In this document: piece after piece, positions 9,851 through 21,334 of the stretch
How the letters are laid out: every line of letters starts with the position of its first letter
Position numbering within the stretch: the first letter of the stretch is position 1
Assembly: GCA_021234155.1 (NCBI GenBank)
Contig: JAJEKV010000002.1
Location: 41,285,841 to 41,349,840, forward strand
Origin: Isoetes taiwanensis
Lineage: Eukaryota; Streptophyta; Lycopodiopsida; Isoetales; Isoetaceae
DNA: 64,000 nucleotides
Direction of reading: 5' to 3'
Program-made: the position numbers and the translations under genes
The notes under the pieces: model-generated
The model's input: the letters and a program-made list of their open reading frames with translations, nothing else
Databases searched by the model: none
Told to the model about the DNA's origin: nothing

Positions 9851-12800
9851 CAATGGCCGTATAATTATATATTTTGCGCGACGAAATATTTTGTGATATA
9901 AGCCAGCTGTAGGGCCATTTTACCATGTTCATGCACCTTGTGATGGATTTGCATGTAAATTTGGAAGATTTTCGCTGAAGTATCGCCTGATTTCACCATA
10001 GTTGAGGGCTGTAATTTGGTCACAATATCCCTCGATTCATGCCAACCCAGTTTACACTACAAAGGCAAACTAGGACCTGCTACCTCCTTCGGATTTTTAG
10101 AATCCTATCAAGCTGCATATTCTTACTTTAGCAAACTGCCTACATGCAACTTTAGCATAACATAGGCCGCAGACTATGCACCTCTGCCTCCCTAAGTCCA
10201 TAAGGTCTTTGCATGCACATCAATACCTGCTGGAAACATGCAGCACTGATCACCAAGCCTGTGTGCACTATTATCAGGTTTCATGTAGCAGACAACACAA
10301 AGCAGCCACCATGTGAATCTAGCATCAACCAGGAAATACACCAATAGACTAACCAGCAGACCTACGTGCAATAACAAATCAAACACCCTCAAAACCAAAA
10401 CCTTGCACACCATTAAACATAAGCATGCATTTCGGAACAAGAATTGCAATGGCAGGATTATGCTCTGTGGCTTCACGGGAGGCCGCCACGCTTGTGCTTT
10501 ATATCTTGAGCTACTGCACTGGATTACTTGGTTTTGGCCTGCTGAAAGCTGATTCCAGAGCTCTTTCTGGTGTCCGCATCGTAGCTTCTTTAGTTCCGCC
10601 ACACCTGCTTCACTCGACAGTTTCGGCTCTATGCATTAACTTCCAGTCAGTCAAGAAAACTCCTCCCCGCTGTATCCATGCCGTTGTGGGGAAAAATTTG
10701 GTACTGTACGTTAACCCTCCGGATTATAGTGAGAATGTCTTTCAAGATGGTGATACCGCATTGGCACCCTTCTACTTAGTGCACCGGCGAGTACAAGTGC
10801 TTTGATAGCGGTAATGCTTCTCGTGGATGGTGCCTCTGGCCACCGGTGCCAATTTTACCAAAGATCAGTCCCGGCTCCACTTCCTTGAGGTCCTCAACTT
10901 CGAGTAAATGCCAGCGTGGAGCTTTAGTGATTGGATCAAGAAGGACTTTGTCATCAACTACTGTCATTGCAGCGCATTGCCACAAACTCATTGATGTGAT
11001 GATTCAGATAATAAAAGAGATCCCGAATGTTTTGGGTGAGTTGCGAGCAAAGGAGACCTCGCCTTGGAGCCTACCACTCCCCGCTGAAGTTTTCTATCAC
11101 TTCGAAATGCGTAAGAAATACCTTCGCCATCTAGGTACAATGTAACGATTGATCATGACTTATACAAGAAGTGTATGAATCCTGTTGTCGCTTTAGCGTG
11201 GCTATCAATATATTGGAGCATTTCTTTGACACTCAGGAAGCTTGGCTATTGGTTGACTGGTCGCCTTCGGAGATTAGGGTTGCCACCTTATCGCACTTTT
11301 AAAAGATGCCGATAAGAAGTTCTTTTGATAGTTTTTGATGATGCTCGCGGGTCGCGGAGCAACCGTGGCACGCGTGGTGACCCAATGAGTCATTATATTT
11401 TGTAATTAACCTACCGGGCCTCGGATTTCTCCTCGCACGACTCGCGCTCCAGGAATGCCATGTTGGTTTTCTACCCTAATCTTCCTCCTCGATCTCTCGG
11501 TACGGAGTTTCATCAAGATTGCCAATGGTCCGGTAATTATCCGCCCATTCTAATGCTGATGGTGCTAAAATTTGTGTCTCTCTTCCTTCCGGGTCGCTGG
11601 TCTTCCGGACCGTGGCTGTGAAAAGTGGCCCTATCTTCAAGCATGCTTGCACTGCTCAATGGCCTTTGCCGATGATTTCAACTTGCTTTATCGGTAAATT
11701 TTCGCGGTTAAGAGATCGCCTGCAATTGGTCCCTTCTTCCTCTATGCCTCCTACCTCCGTTGTGTCCCTTTACCCTCCGTTGTCCCTTCGGCCATCGCTA
11801 TCATACCTCTATTGTTGCTATCTGACCGCCGCTAAAACCACTATCCCACGTAAGATTTGTGCATAATTCTCGCTTTGAAGAGGATGCTAGGGCTCCATGA
11901 ATTGCGTACAGAGGCACGCAAAATGCGTTCAAGAGCATCATGAAATGCCCAAGAGTGGATGGACAAATGTTAATTGGAAAAGAGCCGCATCTAACAAGCA
12001 ATCAGTACGCGTCATGAGCGATTCTCGGGATAATTTGTATGTAAAGGGTGGAGCAGAGGAGGCTCTCCCTGCCAGCTTACCCAACAAAATAATGGGGGTA
12101 GAGCAGCAGAGGAGGCCTCCCTCAACAAGTCGAACAAACAATGGAAGGGTGGAATAGAGAGGAGGTTCCCCTGCCAATTTCCGCCATTTTAGGTGGGCTG
12201 ATCTCCCTTCCGTAACCACAGCGCGCAGATGGACAATGGTTGATCGCCTCATTGGTATGGAGATTGAACATAATATTTTAGCCACGTGGACCCTCGCTGT
12301 CTTGAATGTGAGGAGTGGCTTCTTCCCAAGCAAAAGAAGCAAGCTGTCTCTTTATCTATCTAAGTTTTCACGATCTTTTGTTGCCTTCAAGAGCATAAGT
12401 GTCGCCGAGGTGATGTACATAAAGCATCTAATGTATTTGGACGGATTATAATGTTCGTCTTTGGTGTTGACTTTGCATCTAAGGCTGATGTGCTTAATGC
12501 GATGGAAGTCTTCCTCGATGCCACTTTTACTCAAACAGATAGATTCGGGCGTGTGGATAATAATCAAATGGAAAGATAAGGCCAAGAATGGGGTCGGATA
12601 AAATGCATATGCTCATAATAGACCTCACGCTACCGGTGTTTGTGGGCAACTCGAGGAGTAAAAGTTCTTCACCTTTGGGCAGAATGCATGGTTGCTCGCT
12701 ATTTCCATTGAGCGGTCGAAGTTGGAAAGAGATAGAAGCGGTCGCCCTAAGTGGTAAGGATCTCGAGCGAGAACAATGGCTAATGCCTTTACATGATGGT

Positions 12801-13470
12801 CACTTTATAGAGATTGATGGTGATCAGTCCTTTACTGGTGTAATGGTTGGACAGAGCCGGCAGAGCTTATGCAAGGCATGATATAGAGTGGTACTTAATA
12901 CTCTGTGCAAACCGCTCGGCTAGCGGATTTTCGGCCGCCAAATTTGTCACCGGATATCTTGTCCGATCATCATAATCCACAACTCCTAACTGAACGATGT
13001 GGGCTAATTGTCATCGGTAATCTACCGTAACCTACTTTAAGCTTAATTCCTCGGTAAGTATCACTTGGAGGATGATGAGTTCAAACTTGGTCAGAATGGG
13101 CTTCTGGTCTCTCGCCTTCACCAGAGGGGCATGTTCTGGGTTGTCGCATTGTCTCATAAAGTGAAGTCATTTGCAAAAGAATATGGAGAGTCGAGAGTCA
13201 AGCCAGAGGACTATTGATCGCATTGTACTGTGAATTAGAAGTACCGTGGCCATACTAGTGGAGTCGAAAAGAAGCATATCTCGCATCAAGGCTAAGTGGA
13301 AACCGTGAAAGTTACCGGCCAAGGTGAAGCTGCTGTGGTTGCAAAGTTGGTTCAAGGATCTTAGATAGATCTACCCGGCTTCTTTAAGGCCGCAGCGAAG
13401 AAGGAAACTCACACTTCTATACTCTTTGGTGTTGCAAGATGGCGCTTCTTATCTCCTCGGATCCGAATCT
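9851..13470. other. No clear gene; decayed sequence upstream of an L1-type RT
   Basis: Coding-like ORFs occur on both strands (10192-10602 minus, 10425-10805 plus, 12236-12451 plus, 12588-12881 plus), none of which I can place. Those at 12.2-13.4 kb are on the same strand as the L1-type RT at 13.5 kb and may be remnants of its ORF1 or endonuclease, but I saw no diagnostic motif. Confidence 0.35.
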
Positions 13471-13479
13471 TAAGCGCGA

Positions 13480-14960
13480 TTCTTCATCATCACTTTTCTT
13501 CATTTCTTGCATGACACCTATCGCTTTCTCGTATGACATGCAATCATCGTTGACTAAGTGCGCCGCATTGTTTCTCACATAAAGGTTGCTTCTTTGAGTC
13601 TAATATCGTGAAGGAGGACTTAAAAGCAACTGGTTCTCTTGAAAATGGACAAATGTCCCCGGTCTTGATGGCTTCATTGAAATTCTTCTCGGCGGCCGGA
13701 CTGCTGGAGGATGACATATGATGCCTTTGTGAGTTCTCTCGTAGATTTAGAGCCTTTGATAAGATTTTGACCACAGTTGTATTCTCTCATTCCAAAGAGC
13801 AAAACAACCCAAGACTATTTCGACCGCGAATTCCATTACATTGTTTCCCATGCACAAAGATCCGTATAAGACATTGGCGCGAAGAGTCTGGAGACAGATC
13901 TTGCCGACGCTTATCTCACAATCACAATCTAGCTTTCTCCCTCGGCCGCTGTATTCCTCAACAACGTACGTGATATGAAGGGGAATATATTGGGCCCCGC
14001 ATGGTCATAGAGCAAAGGTATCTTAAGCTTGATTTTATGTGCTTACGAGAAGTTGATTGGGGCTTCCCTTGAGAAAGGCCTCTTTGCACTTGGGTTTGGG
14101 GAGTCATTCATAAGAAATGTCATGAAGCTCCATACATCAGCCGATCTATTGTCCTTTCCGTATGCAGCCATCCGATATTTTGTAGTGGGTAGAGGAATAA
14201 GATTGTCCCCTTAGCACCCTTTGCTTTCCTACAATTGTGGGCGTAAGTATTATCCCACTTTCTCCCGGTGGCTACCCAAGATGGCGCTATTCAAGGCCTC
14301 CCAATGGACGCATGGTTCAAGAGGTATGTAATCATGCGCCGATGACACTTTTTGTTCCTAATTGCCGCAGGCCGAGAATCTTCGCACGCAGCTATTATTA
14401 GACACATTCTCCTTAGCATCGTGAGCTCTTGTGGGGTGGCAAAATGTACTAGGACGTTGGACATCCTATCCCTCCTCAGATTTTGGACTATCCATGGAAG
14501 TGACTCTTCCTGCGATGGCAATACTACAAAGTTGCTTTGGTATCCCGCTTGAATTCACGCCTTCCGCTCAAATGCTTGGGATGAAATCATTAGTGGGCTG
14601 TAAAAGCACTTCCCTTGTTTTGTGGAATACAGCCTAAAATCATCTTGCCCTTTAGGAATCAATCGGCTAAATGTTCTTTTAGTAATACTCATGTCTATGG
14701 TGTCCGCTTCTATTAGCCTTGCAGAGTATAAGATGGAGGAGATTTCAGCGCATCGCCTTTTATTTGGGGTGGAAATGAGTTAGAGCGGTGGTCAAGGTAG
14801 CTTGGGCTTAAATGCATTAGGACCCAAGGGCAAAACTTCGTATTCCTTGGTATGTTGGATTTTCACCGGGCGCATAATCGCGAGATGAGATTGTTCCTTC
14901 AAGGGCTTAATGTTATGGTTTTCATAAATTGTTCTTCTTTGATCAAGAGAAAAAGTAAAG
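13480..14960 (+). pseudogene. L1-type LINE reverse transcriptase
   Basis: Blocks appear in the right order across all three frames. They are SPGLDGFIEIL (about 13655), IPLHCFPCTKI (13820), RRLSHNH and FSLGRCIPQQ (13905-13970), LDFM (14029), SLEKGLFALGFGESFIRNVM (14070), KLHTSADL, YFVVGRGIRLSP (about 14175), TQDGAIQGLP and a C-ADD-T-F catalytic box at about 14335-14350. After this, WGGNE and AMRLFLQG-like pieces reach 14950. These are the standard plant L1-clade RT motifs. The copy is riddled with frame changes and cannot encode an enzyme as written. It lies on the opposite strand to the 8-9.9 kb LINE and belongs to a different clade. Confidence 0.85.
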
Positions 14961-16200
14961 TCGGGATTTAATTAAAGTGGACTCATTCCATTCCCATTTT
15001 TTTTTTCTAACCCCGCTAATTTGCTACATAAAAAGAAGCACCTCGACCTCGAAAACTATCCTTCTTAATTCAATTTTTGAATAAAACTCTATTCCAAATT
15101 TTGCCGCAGCTTTTCCCGGGTTAACGAAATGAGAACAAGAACAATGCAATCAAAACAAAGGAAATTCATTAAAGATTGAAACCAAAGAACTAGCTGAAAA
15201 AGATTTTTATTAATAAATGGAATAGGTACAATGTATTTTACACGGACGCAGAGACCATGGCATAATTCTATTGCTACCATAAAGCATCATCTTGGTAGGT
15301 GGTCCACCTTTTAGGATTAACTAGCGCTTCTTCCACGCCGACCGGCAAGCCTTGGGGCAACTCAAGAGTGTGGAATGTTCACTGCGGAGGTGCCTCCTCG
15401 AGCTACCACGAATTCGCCCACCCTCGACTTCCACTTCGCCCCCGCAGCCTTTTCATCAATATGCTCCTCTCAACCTCCGCGGATGTTATGCACGTTTGCA
15501 AGATGCTTTGAGCCTCGACTTTCTCTTTGTTCTTCACCGTTTCTTATCCCTCCTTGTGGTGCATGAAAGCAACCTCTCCTCGACTCAAGGAGCAACCTTA
15601 TCCCGTAGGCCGCAAGAGTGTAGCGCGGGACCGGTCCGTGCTTTAATTCCTGTGATTTCTCGGGCTTTAAGCTGGATCTCGTGTCACCAGCAGCCTTCCG
15701 TGATGCTCGAAGGGATCTCGCTCGTGGTCGGATCTCAGGCTCAACCACCTCGAGCAAGGGAGAGTATGATTACCACTACGGTGCTATTAGTCAAACGAAG
15801 AAAAAGAATGTTGAAATCAAATTACAATGGAGGACATTCATTCCATACAACCGTGATCCAATGATCGGAAATTTAATTCAAGGAAATGAAAGGCCCATAA
15901 AAGCAGCACAACCGCTTTCCCTATTAGAATATGGTTGCATCCAATCACACACTACATACAAATGGTTTCGCCAATTTAGATTAACTAGTTTCTCACTCGC
16001 TGAAGTCGAGAAAGGCCCAGTGAAACGCGAATGTACAAGCATTATCATAATGGGCTTGTGGTTGCATCCTACCACAATCAAACATACAATGGTCTCATGA
16101 ACAGATAGTGATGCCTTCATCGCGGAGTCGAAAGGCAAATAAAACTCGATATACAAGTATATTCATTACAAAATGTTCAATACATGTGTTCACGCTTTGT
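14961..16200. other. No gene recognised
   Basis: A poly-T run sits at 14997-15006. A 170-codon plus-strand ORF at 15352-15864 overlaps ORFs in two other frames and matches nothing I know. The hairpin motif TTTCTCACTCGCTGAAGTCG lies at 15989-16008. Confidence 0.4.
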
Positions 16201-16211
16201 TTACAATATCT

Positions 16212-17089
16212 TCACACAATTTGACTATCTCGAAGCAGGTCACTTTGTTCACCAAAAATATTTGCTCGCCCATAGCTTATGATCAGCTTTGCTCTTCCTC
16301 GATCGGGTTCCGTGAGGCCCTGATAGTTCGTGGGCATCGCTTTACAAGAATGGCAAAGCGGATTCTCGCCAAGATGTGACACAACCAAGGACAACCACCT
16401 ATCCGTCTTCATATCTTCAGGTCGATATGGCTTAGCAATGATTGTATTTTATGCTATGATAGCACTTGTATGAGTCGCCTATGATCGGCCATGGTTGTGT
16501 TTGCCATAGTCCTTGAATTGCTCGATAAACCTCGGCCCACTTTTCACCATTATATGCTTCCCCTTTGTGACGGCTGCTGGATCGAGGTCCTATTACGTTC
16601 GAATTTTCGCTTCCCCTAAACGAATTTTGAACTTCAAAAATTGAAATGCCGAACCAAGAACATTGACAATATTTTTTCTTTTGCCATACAAGACTATTAT
16701 GCTCACTTCAATCCCCTGCCTAAAGTAGCAATTCATTCACAATTTTAGCTCTTAGGCCCCTCGGATACACTATTTGAAGTTCGCTTTGGCCTGGACTGGC
16801 GGAGGTGTTAATCTCGGGACGCCTTTATCGTGGTATACCGAGCTAATACTCCATTGACGCCAAATATTACAAGCTTGGCGGGGACTTCGTACCGATCCCA
16901 GCTTGGAGTTTGGCTCACCATATATCCGGGTTCATCGGGATCCAAATGCGGATCATCTTTTCGTGTCCTTTTCCGCCGTGGAGCGTTGTCTTGCTCATGG
17001 TCCTTTTCATTCTCCTCCTCGACGCGAACCGCTGCCCAATGACAACAATGATCCCCGAGTCGCTGACTGAATTCTCGAAATGATGACAT
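16212..17089 (-). pseudogene. FCP1/NIF-type HAD phosphatase-like fragment
   Basis: The minus-strand ORF at 17089-16808 ends PAKLVIFGVNGVLARY, which resembles the KLVIFDxNGVL motif 1 of NLI-interacting-factor/FCP1-like HAD phosphatases; the nucleophile Asp is Gly here. Further along the strand, in changing frames, come FRQGIEVSI-, YGKRKNIVNVLGSAF, GDSYKCYHS and finally LTEPDRGRAKLIISYGRANI. These correspond in order to the family's middle WSS/DDS region and its C-terminal YVRxNPFG-like end. Such enzymes remove phosphate from Ser/Thr, classically on RNA polymerase II tails. The first segment contains a basic KR-rich patch. Assignment rests on motif order and is moderate at best; several frame breaks are present. 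Confidence 0.42.
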
Positions 17090-17209
17090 CCGCCGAAAGG
17101 AACGAAGCCTTTCGACCAGCGAAAGTCGAGAATGGAAAAGAAAAGGTATTGAAAGGAAACGAAGTTTTCTCGACTCATGAAATGAAACAATCGATAGAGC
17201 AAAGTAAAC

Positions 17210-17836
17210 TCACCTCAATATCGTTTTCAAGAATAGCCCGGCGAAGATCGTCCAAACTCTTCGACATTCTCGCTCCTCGGCCGCCTTTGTCTCCCTCGCC
17301 CCGCTGCCTTTACCGCCTCCATTTGTCTTCCTCCCTTGAAATGCCTGGGCGAAGCGCATCCGTGTATGACCGGTCGGTTTCAAATCCATGTCCTTATTTC
17401 CAAACTTCACACGGATATAGGTTTCCATTCCAACAAAGATAGCCCCCGAGAACAGCCATTCATAAAATACCACTCGCGATACTAATTCTGATCTTTCCCA
17501 CTGCCGGGTTGCGAAGTACTTGATAACTTTGGCTCGGATAGGAATTCTATGTATAGTGGACTCGCTGCACCATCTTTGCCGACCTTTGTCCATCGGGATG
17601 GAACATCCTCCATAACCGCCTTCCGTGGTTCCTGAGGACTGGCTTGAGAGATCATGGAACTTGTCGATAATGATGCTCAGGACTACCACTTTATCCGTGT
17701 CGTGATCACGATCTTGGAAATCAAAACCAAAACTATGTTGGTAAGCTTGTACTTTAGTTAAGTCAGACTCATGATCAAGTTCGTGATATGGAGTGCATGA
17801 TCTTGTTGCAGAAGTTAATATCACCATTGGAGGCAT
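17210..17836 (-). CDS. Unidentified 208-codon ORF
   Basis: This is the longest minus-strand ORF of the 16-20 kb cluster. It has balanced amino-acid use, with a stretch IPIRAKVIKYFATRQWERS followed by a hydrophobic-aromatic segment (VVFYEWLFSGAIFVGMETY) and a basic Gly-rich segment near the C-terminus. I do not recognise the family. It lies upstream, on the same strand, of the FCP1/NIF-like fragment and could be another exon or ORF of the same unit. The start codon is the first ATG of the frame and is not otherwise supported. Confidence 0.33.
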   Translation of the reverse strand: MPPMVILTSATRSCTPYHELDHESDLTKVQAYQHSFGFDFQDRDHDTDKVVVLSIIIDKFHDLSSQSSGTTEGGYGGCSIPMDKGRQRWCSESTIHRIPIRAKVIKYFATRQWERSELVSRVVFYEWLFSGAIFVGMETYIRVKFGNKDMDLKPTGHTRMRFAQAFQGRKTNGGGKGSGARETKAAEERECRRVWTIFAGLFLKTILR

Positions 17837-20319
17837 ATTGCCCCGATTGCCCTAAGATAAAAGACAAGGAAACCTAAAGTATCCGTGTCGGCGTCCGCAT
17901 TACATCGCCTTTGTACCACCGCTTCCATGCCTTTGTCATAAAAGGTGGGGTCTTCGGGATCATATTGATGGTAAATAGTGTCACGGTCCAAAATCGCATC
18001 ACCAAATCCCTCAGGTCCGGAAGTTACCGTAAATGGGGGAGCTATCACCCGCCTTTAAATGGGACTTTCACTCGAATCCAAGCTTCCTCTTCGTAATTGC
18101 TATCGCATCGCTCAGGAAAGGAAGGGTTTTGACGTTACTAAATTTTGGTGTTGATGTAGGGGTTGACATAGACGGGTTCAATTCCTTCATGTCTTCATCA
18201 AGGGCAGCCTTTCCTTTGTATAATCAAAATCATGGTATTCATTGTGATGCACGCTATAACTCGCGGATGCCTTCTTCTAACGCATCGCCGCCGCTTTAGG
18301 ACTGTGGCATAACTTTGCATCCTTAATTTAGAACTCGTCTTCCTTAGTAGGATTGTTCCTTCCAAGATTTCGGGCTTTGTAGGTCAAGCGCTTTTGTCCG
18401 GCCGTGCCCCAGACATCCTCTTCATGAACCGCTTGTCAAACAACTTCTGGGGTCCGCCTCAGCTTGAAAAATTCTCCATTGCTGTCCTTCGCCTTGCCTC
18501 TTGTCCATTGAGCCCATATTCACCCATTTCTCCTGACCTCGCTAAGAATGAGGTCATATCAGTCCGAGAGACTCCGCCTTTCCTTTGGTGTTCTCTTCTT
18601 CTTCTCCCTCTTTCTTCCTCTCCCCTCATCATCTTCCTCGTTACTCCGTAACATAACCGCATAGTTTCAAAGGTCTTCCACTTATCCGGTGGGAGCCCTG
18701 CTTTCTTTAGACGCCGAGGACAACCCAATGCTTTACCGTTGCCTAGCTGCGGTATGATCCGGTCGATAAGGGCCGATTCAAAATAATGTACCAATGTCGG
18801 AAAGCATTGAAAGTATCTACAACACCGGAATAAATGAATAGTAGTTCGCCGACTACAGTCGAAAGTCCCCTTTTACGATTCGGTTTTCTCACTCGCTGAA
18901 GCCGAGAAAGCTCGCGATCCTTTGATTTTTCTCAGAAGCATTTTCGACGGAGTCGAAACCCCGCGCTGGATAATCGAAAACGTTAAGATGAATTTAATCT
19001 AGCCCAGAAAGTCCCTTGAATGTCTAATTTTCTTTACTGGTTTTCTCGACTACATGAAATGGAGAAAGCTCAGATCCTTTGATTTTCTCATATTACTGCC
19101 AATTAGCCCAGAAACCCCAGCTGATAATCGGGTAAATGTTAGCATTCAGAGAGCTATTTTACTCTTAATGCGAGCTCGTGACTCGGGCCGCTATTGTGTT
19201 CTCGGGTAAGTACATACGCCGCTGCTTCGTCAGCGCCTCCGCATTTAAAGAACTCGCGACCGCAAGCATTTATCCTGATCCTTTGCGTACCTCCTTCTCC
19301 GCTCAGAATACTTGGCACTTAACCGAATGGCCGACCGCTTCATTGAACCTTAACCGGACGCCCTTTCCTTCAGATCTTCCCTCGCACTTCCACCAACAAC
19401 TCACCTGGCCGACCGCTAAAAGCTGGGTATGACATCCGCAGTATTGATCTGGTAATGTGATGTCGCACCATCGTTCGTAATCGTTACGCCGATTAAATTT
19501 CGCGGGTTGAACAAGACCCGCATCTCCCCGCGGCAAACCTTCAAATTGCCTAATGTCCAAAGAGCAGCTTGTGTGATATTCCTTAACTGGATAATACCGA
19601 AAGCCAGTCAACGCATTTTCTCGCGGCTCCCTCTCTCGCGGAAATCCCCAACTTAACACCGATCCACATTGGGGAGTCGATCATATCTTCGCCTCCTTCG
19701 GCCATCCGATTCCTCCCGCAGGGTGTCATCTTCCCCCATCTTTTGTTTCTTTTTGCACTTTTGTGTATGAACCACAACTTCATCCCCATCGCAGAGTAAG
19801 CGTATTCCCGACAAGAGAAGTGAAGCCCCTGCATTGAACGCTTTCCCCGACCGAAATCTCCATTCCAAGCCCCCGGATGTTAGGTTCCGCCTTCATCCCT
19901 TCCTATCCTTCCAAATCTGTCTCCGACAATTTAAAGGTTTTTCTGCCCTTCACTTGCCCATGGAAGAGGAGAATAATTTGCAACCTGTTAATTTTGGTGT
20001 GATAGAACTTTACTCTTCCGGGCAAATTCTCGACATGTAGTGTTAAATGCTTCCGACCGTACCGGTGACTCGAGAGCACAACAATCGATTTTCTTTGTAC
20101 TTGTCTCCGAGCTCTTCTTGTCCCTTTGGTGGAGAAACAGATCTTCTCCTTCCCACTTGTTGATATTCTCGACATACCACCAAGAATTTGCCGGTGTGTC
20201 AAGAAGTTCTCTCGCTCACCCTCGATGACGAAGAATCCGAGTTCTACGTTGATCACTAGTGAGTCCTCGGTGGTGAATGCCGCAAGAAGAAAGGATGGAT
20301 CGCTTAAGGTATTCGACAA
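17821..20319 (-). other. Cluster of unidentified minus-strand coding-like ORFs
   Basis: Minus-strand ORFs at 20319-19903, 19868-19653, 19659-19303, 18794-18459 and 18048-17821 follow each other and read like real protein (for example GDEVVVHTQKC, FRYYPVKEYHTSC, LPPDKWKTFETM, LDRDTIYHQYDPEDPTFY). With 17210-17836 and the phosphatase-like fragment they cover about 4 kb of one strand. Either a multi-exon host gene or a large transposon gene, broken by frameshifts, would fit. I cannot name it. Confidence 0.3.
18880..19145. repeat. Diverged direct duplication, about 160-bp period
   Basis: Two successive copies share the hairpin-like start (GGTTTTCTC followed by GAGAAAGCTC), then GATCCTTTGATTTTTCTCA or its one-T-shorter form, then GAAACCCC and a CTG-GATAATCG word. 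They begin near 18883 and 19040. The copies differ by substitutions and indels. Confidence 0.6.
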
Positions 20320-20329
20320 AAAGAAAAAC

Positions 20330-21330
20330 CTCAGAGCTCTCCACCCGGGTGTTGGTCTTCTTCTTCACGCTTAGAACTAGCATCCTCCTCGGCCATTTCG
20401 CTTTGGATCTGAGTCATGTCTCAGATGTTCTCTCATCCTTCGTGGATCCTCAGAATTAAGTTTCCTCCGCTAGAATTTTAGGACTGCATGTAAAAAAGAT
20501 CGCAAAGTTCTTTAGTTTGAATCAAGGACATGCAATCATTTATGAAAAAAAGCCGGGCTAAGGGGAAGACGGCTTCAGCTTTAGCCCAAACAATATTATT
20601 TCTTCAAATTTAATCACATCAAGGGACTTAGTGAGCGGAGCCGTAGTTTATCTTCATCAAGGCATTGGCTTAATTTCTGAAGCCCGGAGGGGAGCACGAC
20701 CGGTAGTTTACTCGAATGGCGCTGACGTACGGGTAAGCCGCTAACAAATGCATGTGTGTGTTTTTCCCGACCGCAAGGGCCCCATTGCAGCTTGATTTGA
20801 TCGATGAGCACGGGGAGTTTCGCTAGGAAGTTTTCGAGAGGAGCCGCCAGACACTGAATCCCATAATCGCCATGAACTGTGGATATGCAGAATCGCTAGT
20901 TGATACAAGTATTAGATGCTAATACACTTTATAATTCCGTATAAAGACTCTAGGTGAGGCAACGGATCCTCGGGTGATACGCTGGCCCAAGGAATTATCA
21001 GTGAAGAGGTGTGAGTTTTCGTAGATGCTCTATGTTATTTCGTTTCTTTTGTAGAACATGCCGCTCGTATTTAAATAATGGAACCGATACCGACGTGGAT
21101 TCATTGTTTCCTTTGTCCGATTTTCACCTTCGAGATGCCGTGATTTACTCTCCCTATTGAGAGAAAACTCGCAAGGAAACAAATGGTTCGGGTTATAGAA
21201 CAGCCCATGAGGGGTGTCTTTTTACGGAGTGTTTTCTGGAATGTTGTAATATAGATCAAAGCATAGGTCTAAGGCCCGTGAGAGATGCGGTTCGCATCCC
21301 TCTTTGTAGTTATTCGAGGTTTACCGTCTC
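20330..21330. other. No gene recognised
   Basis: No coding-like ORF above 75 codons and no element boundary that I can see. Confidence 0.45.
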
Positions 21331-21334
21331 AATC

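Noticed and set aside
15352-15864. 170-codon plus-strand ORF as a gene
   Set aside because: It overlaps ORFs in other frames, has no recognisable motif and no splice or start support.
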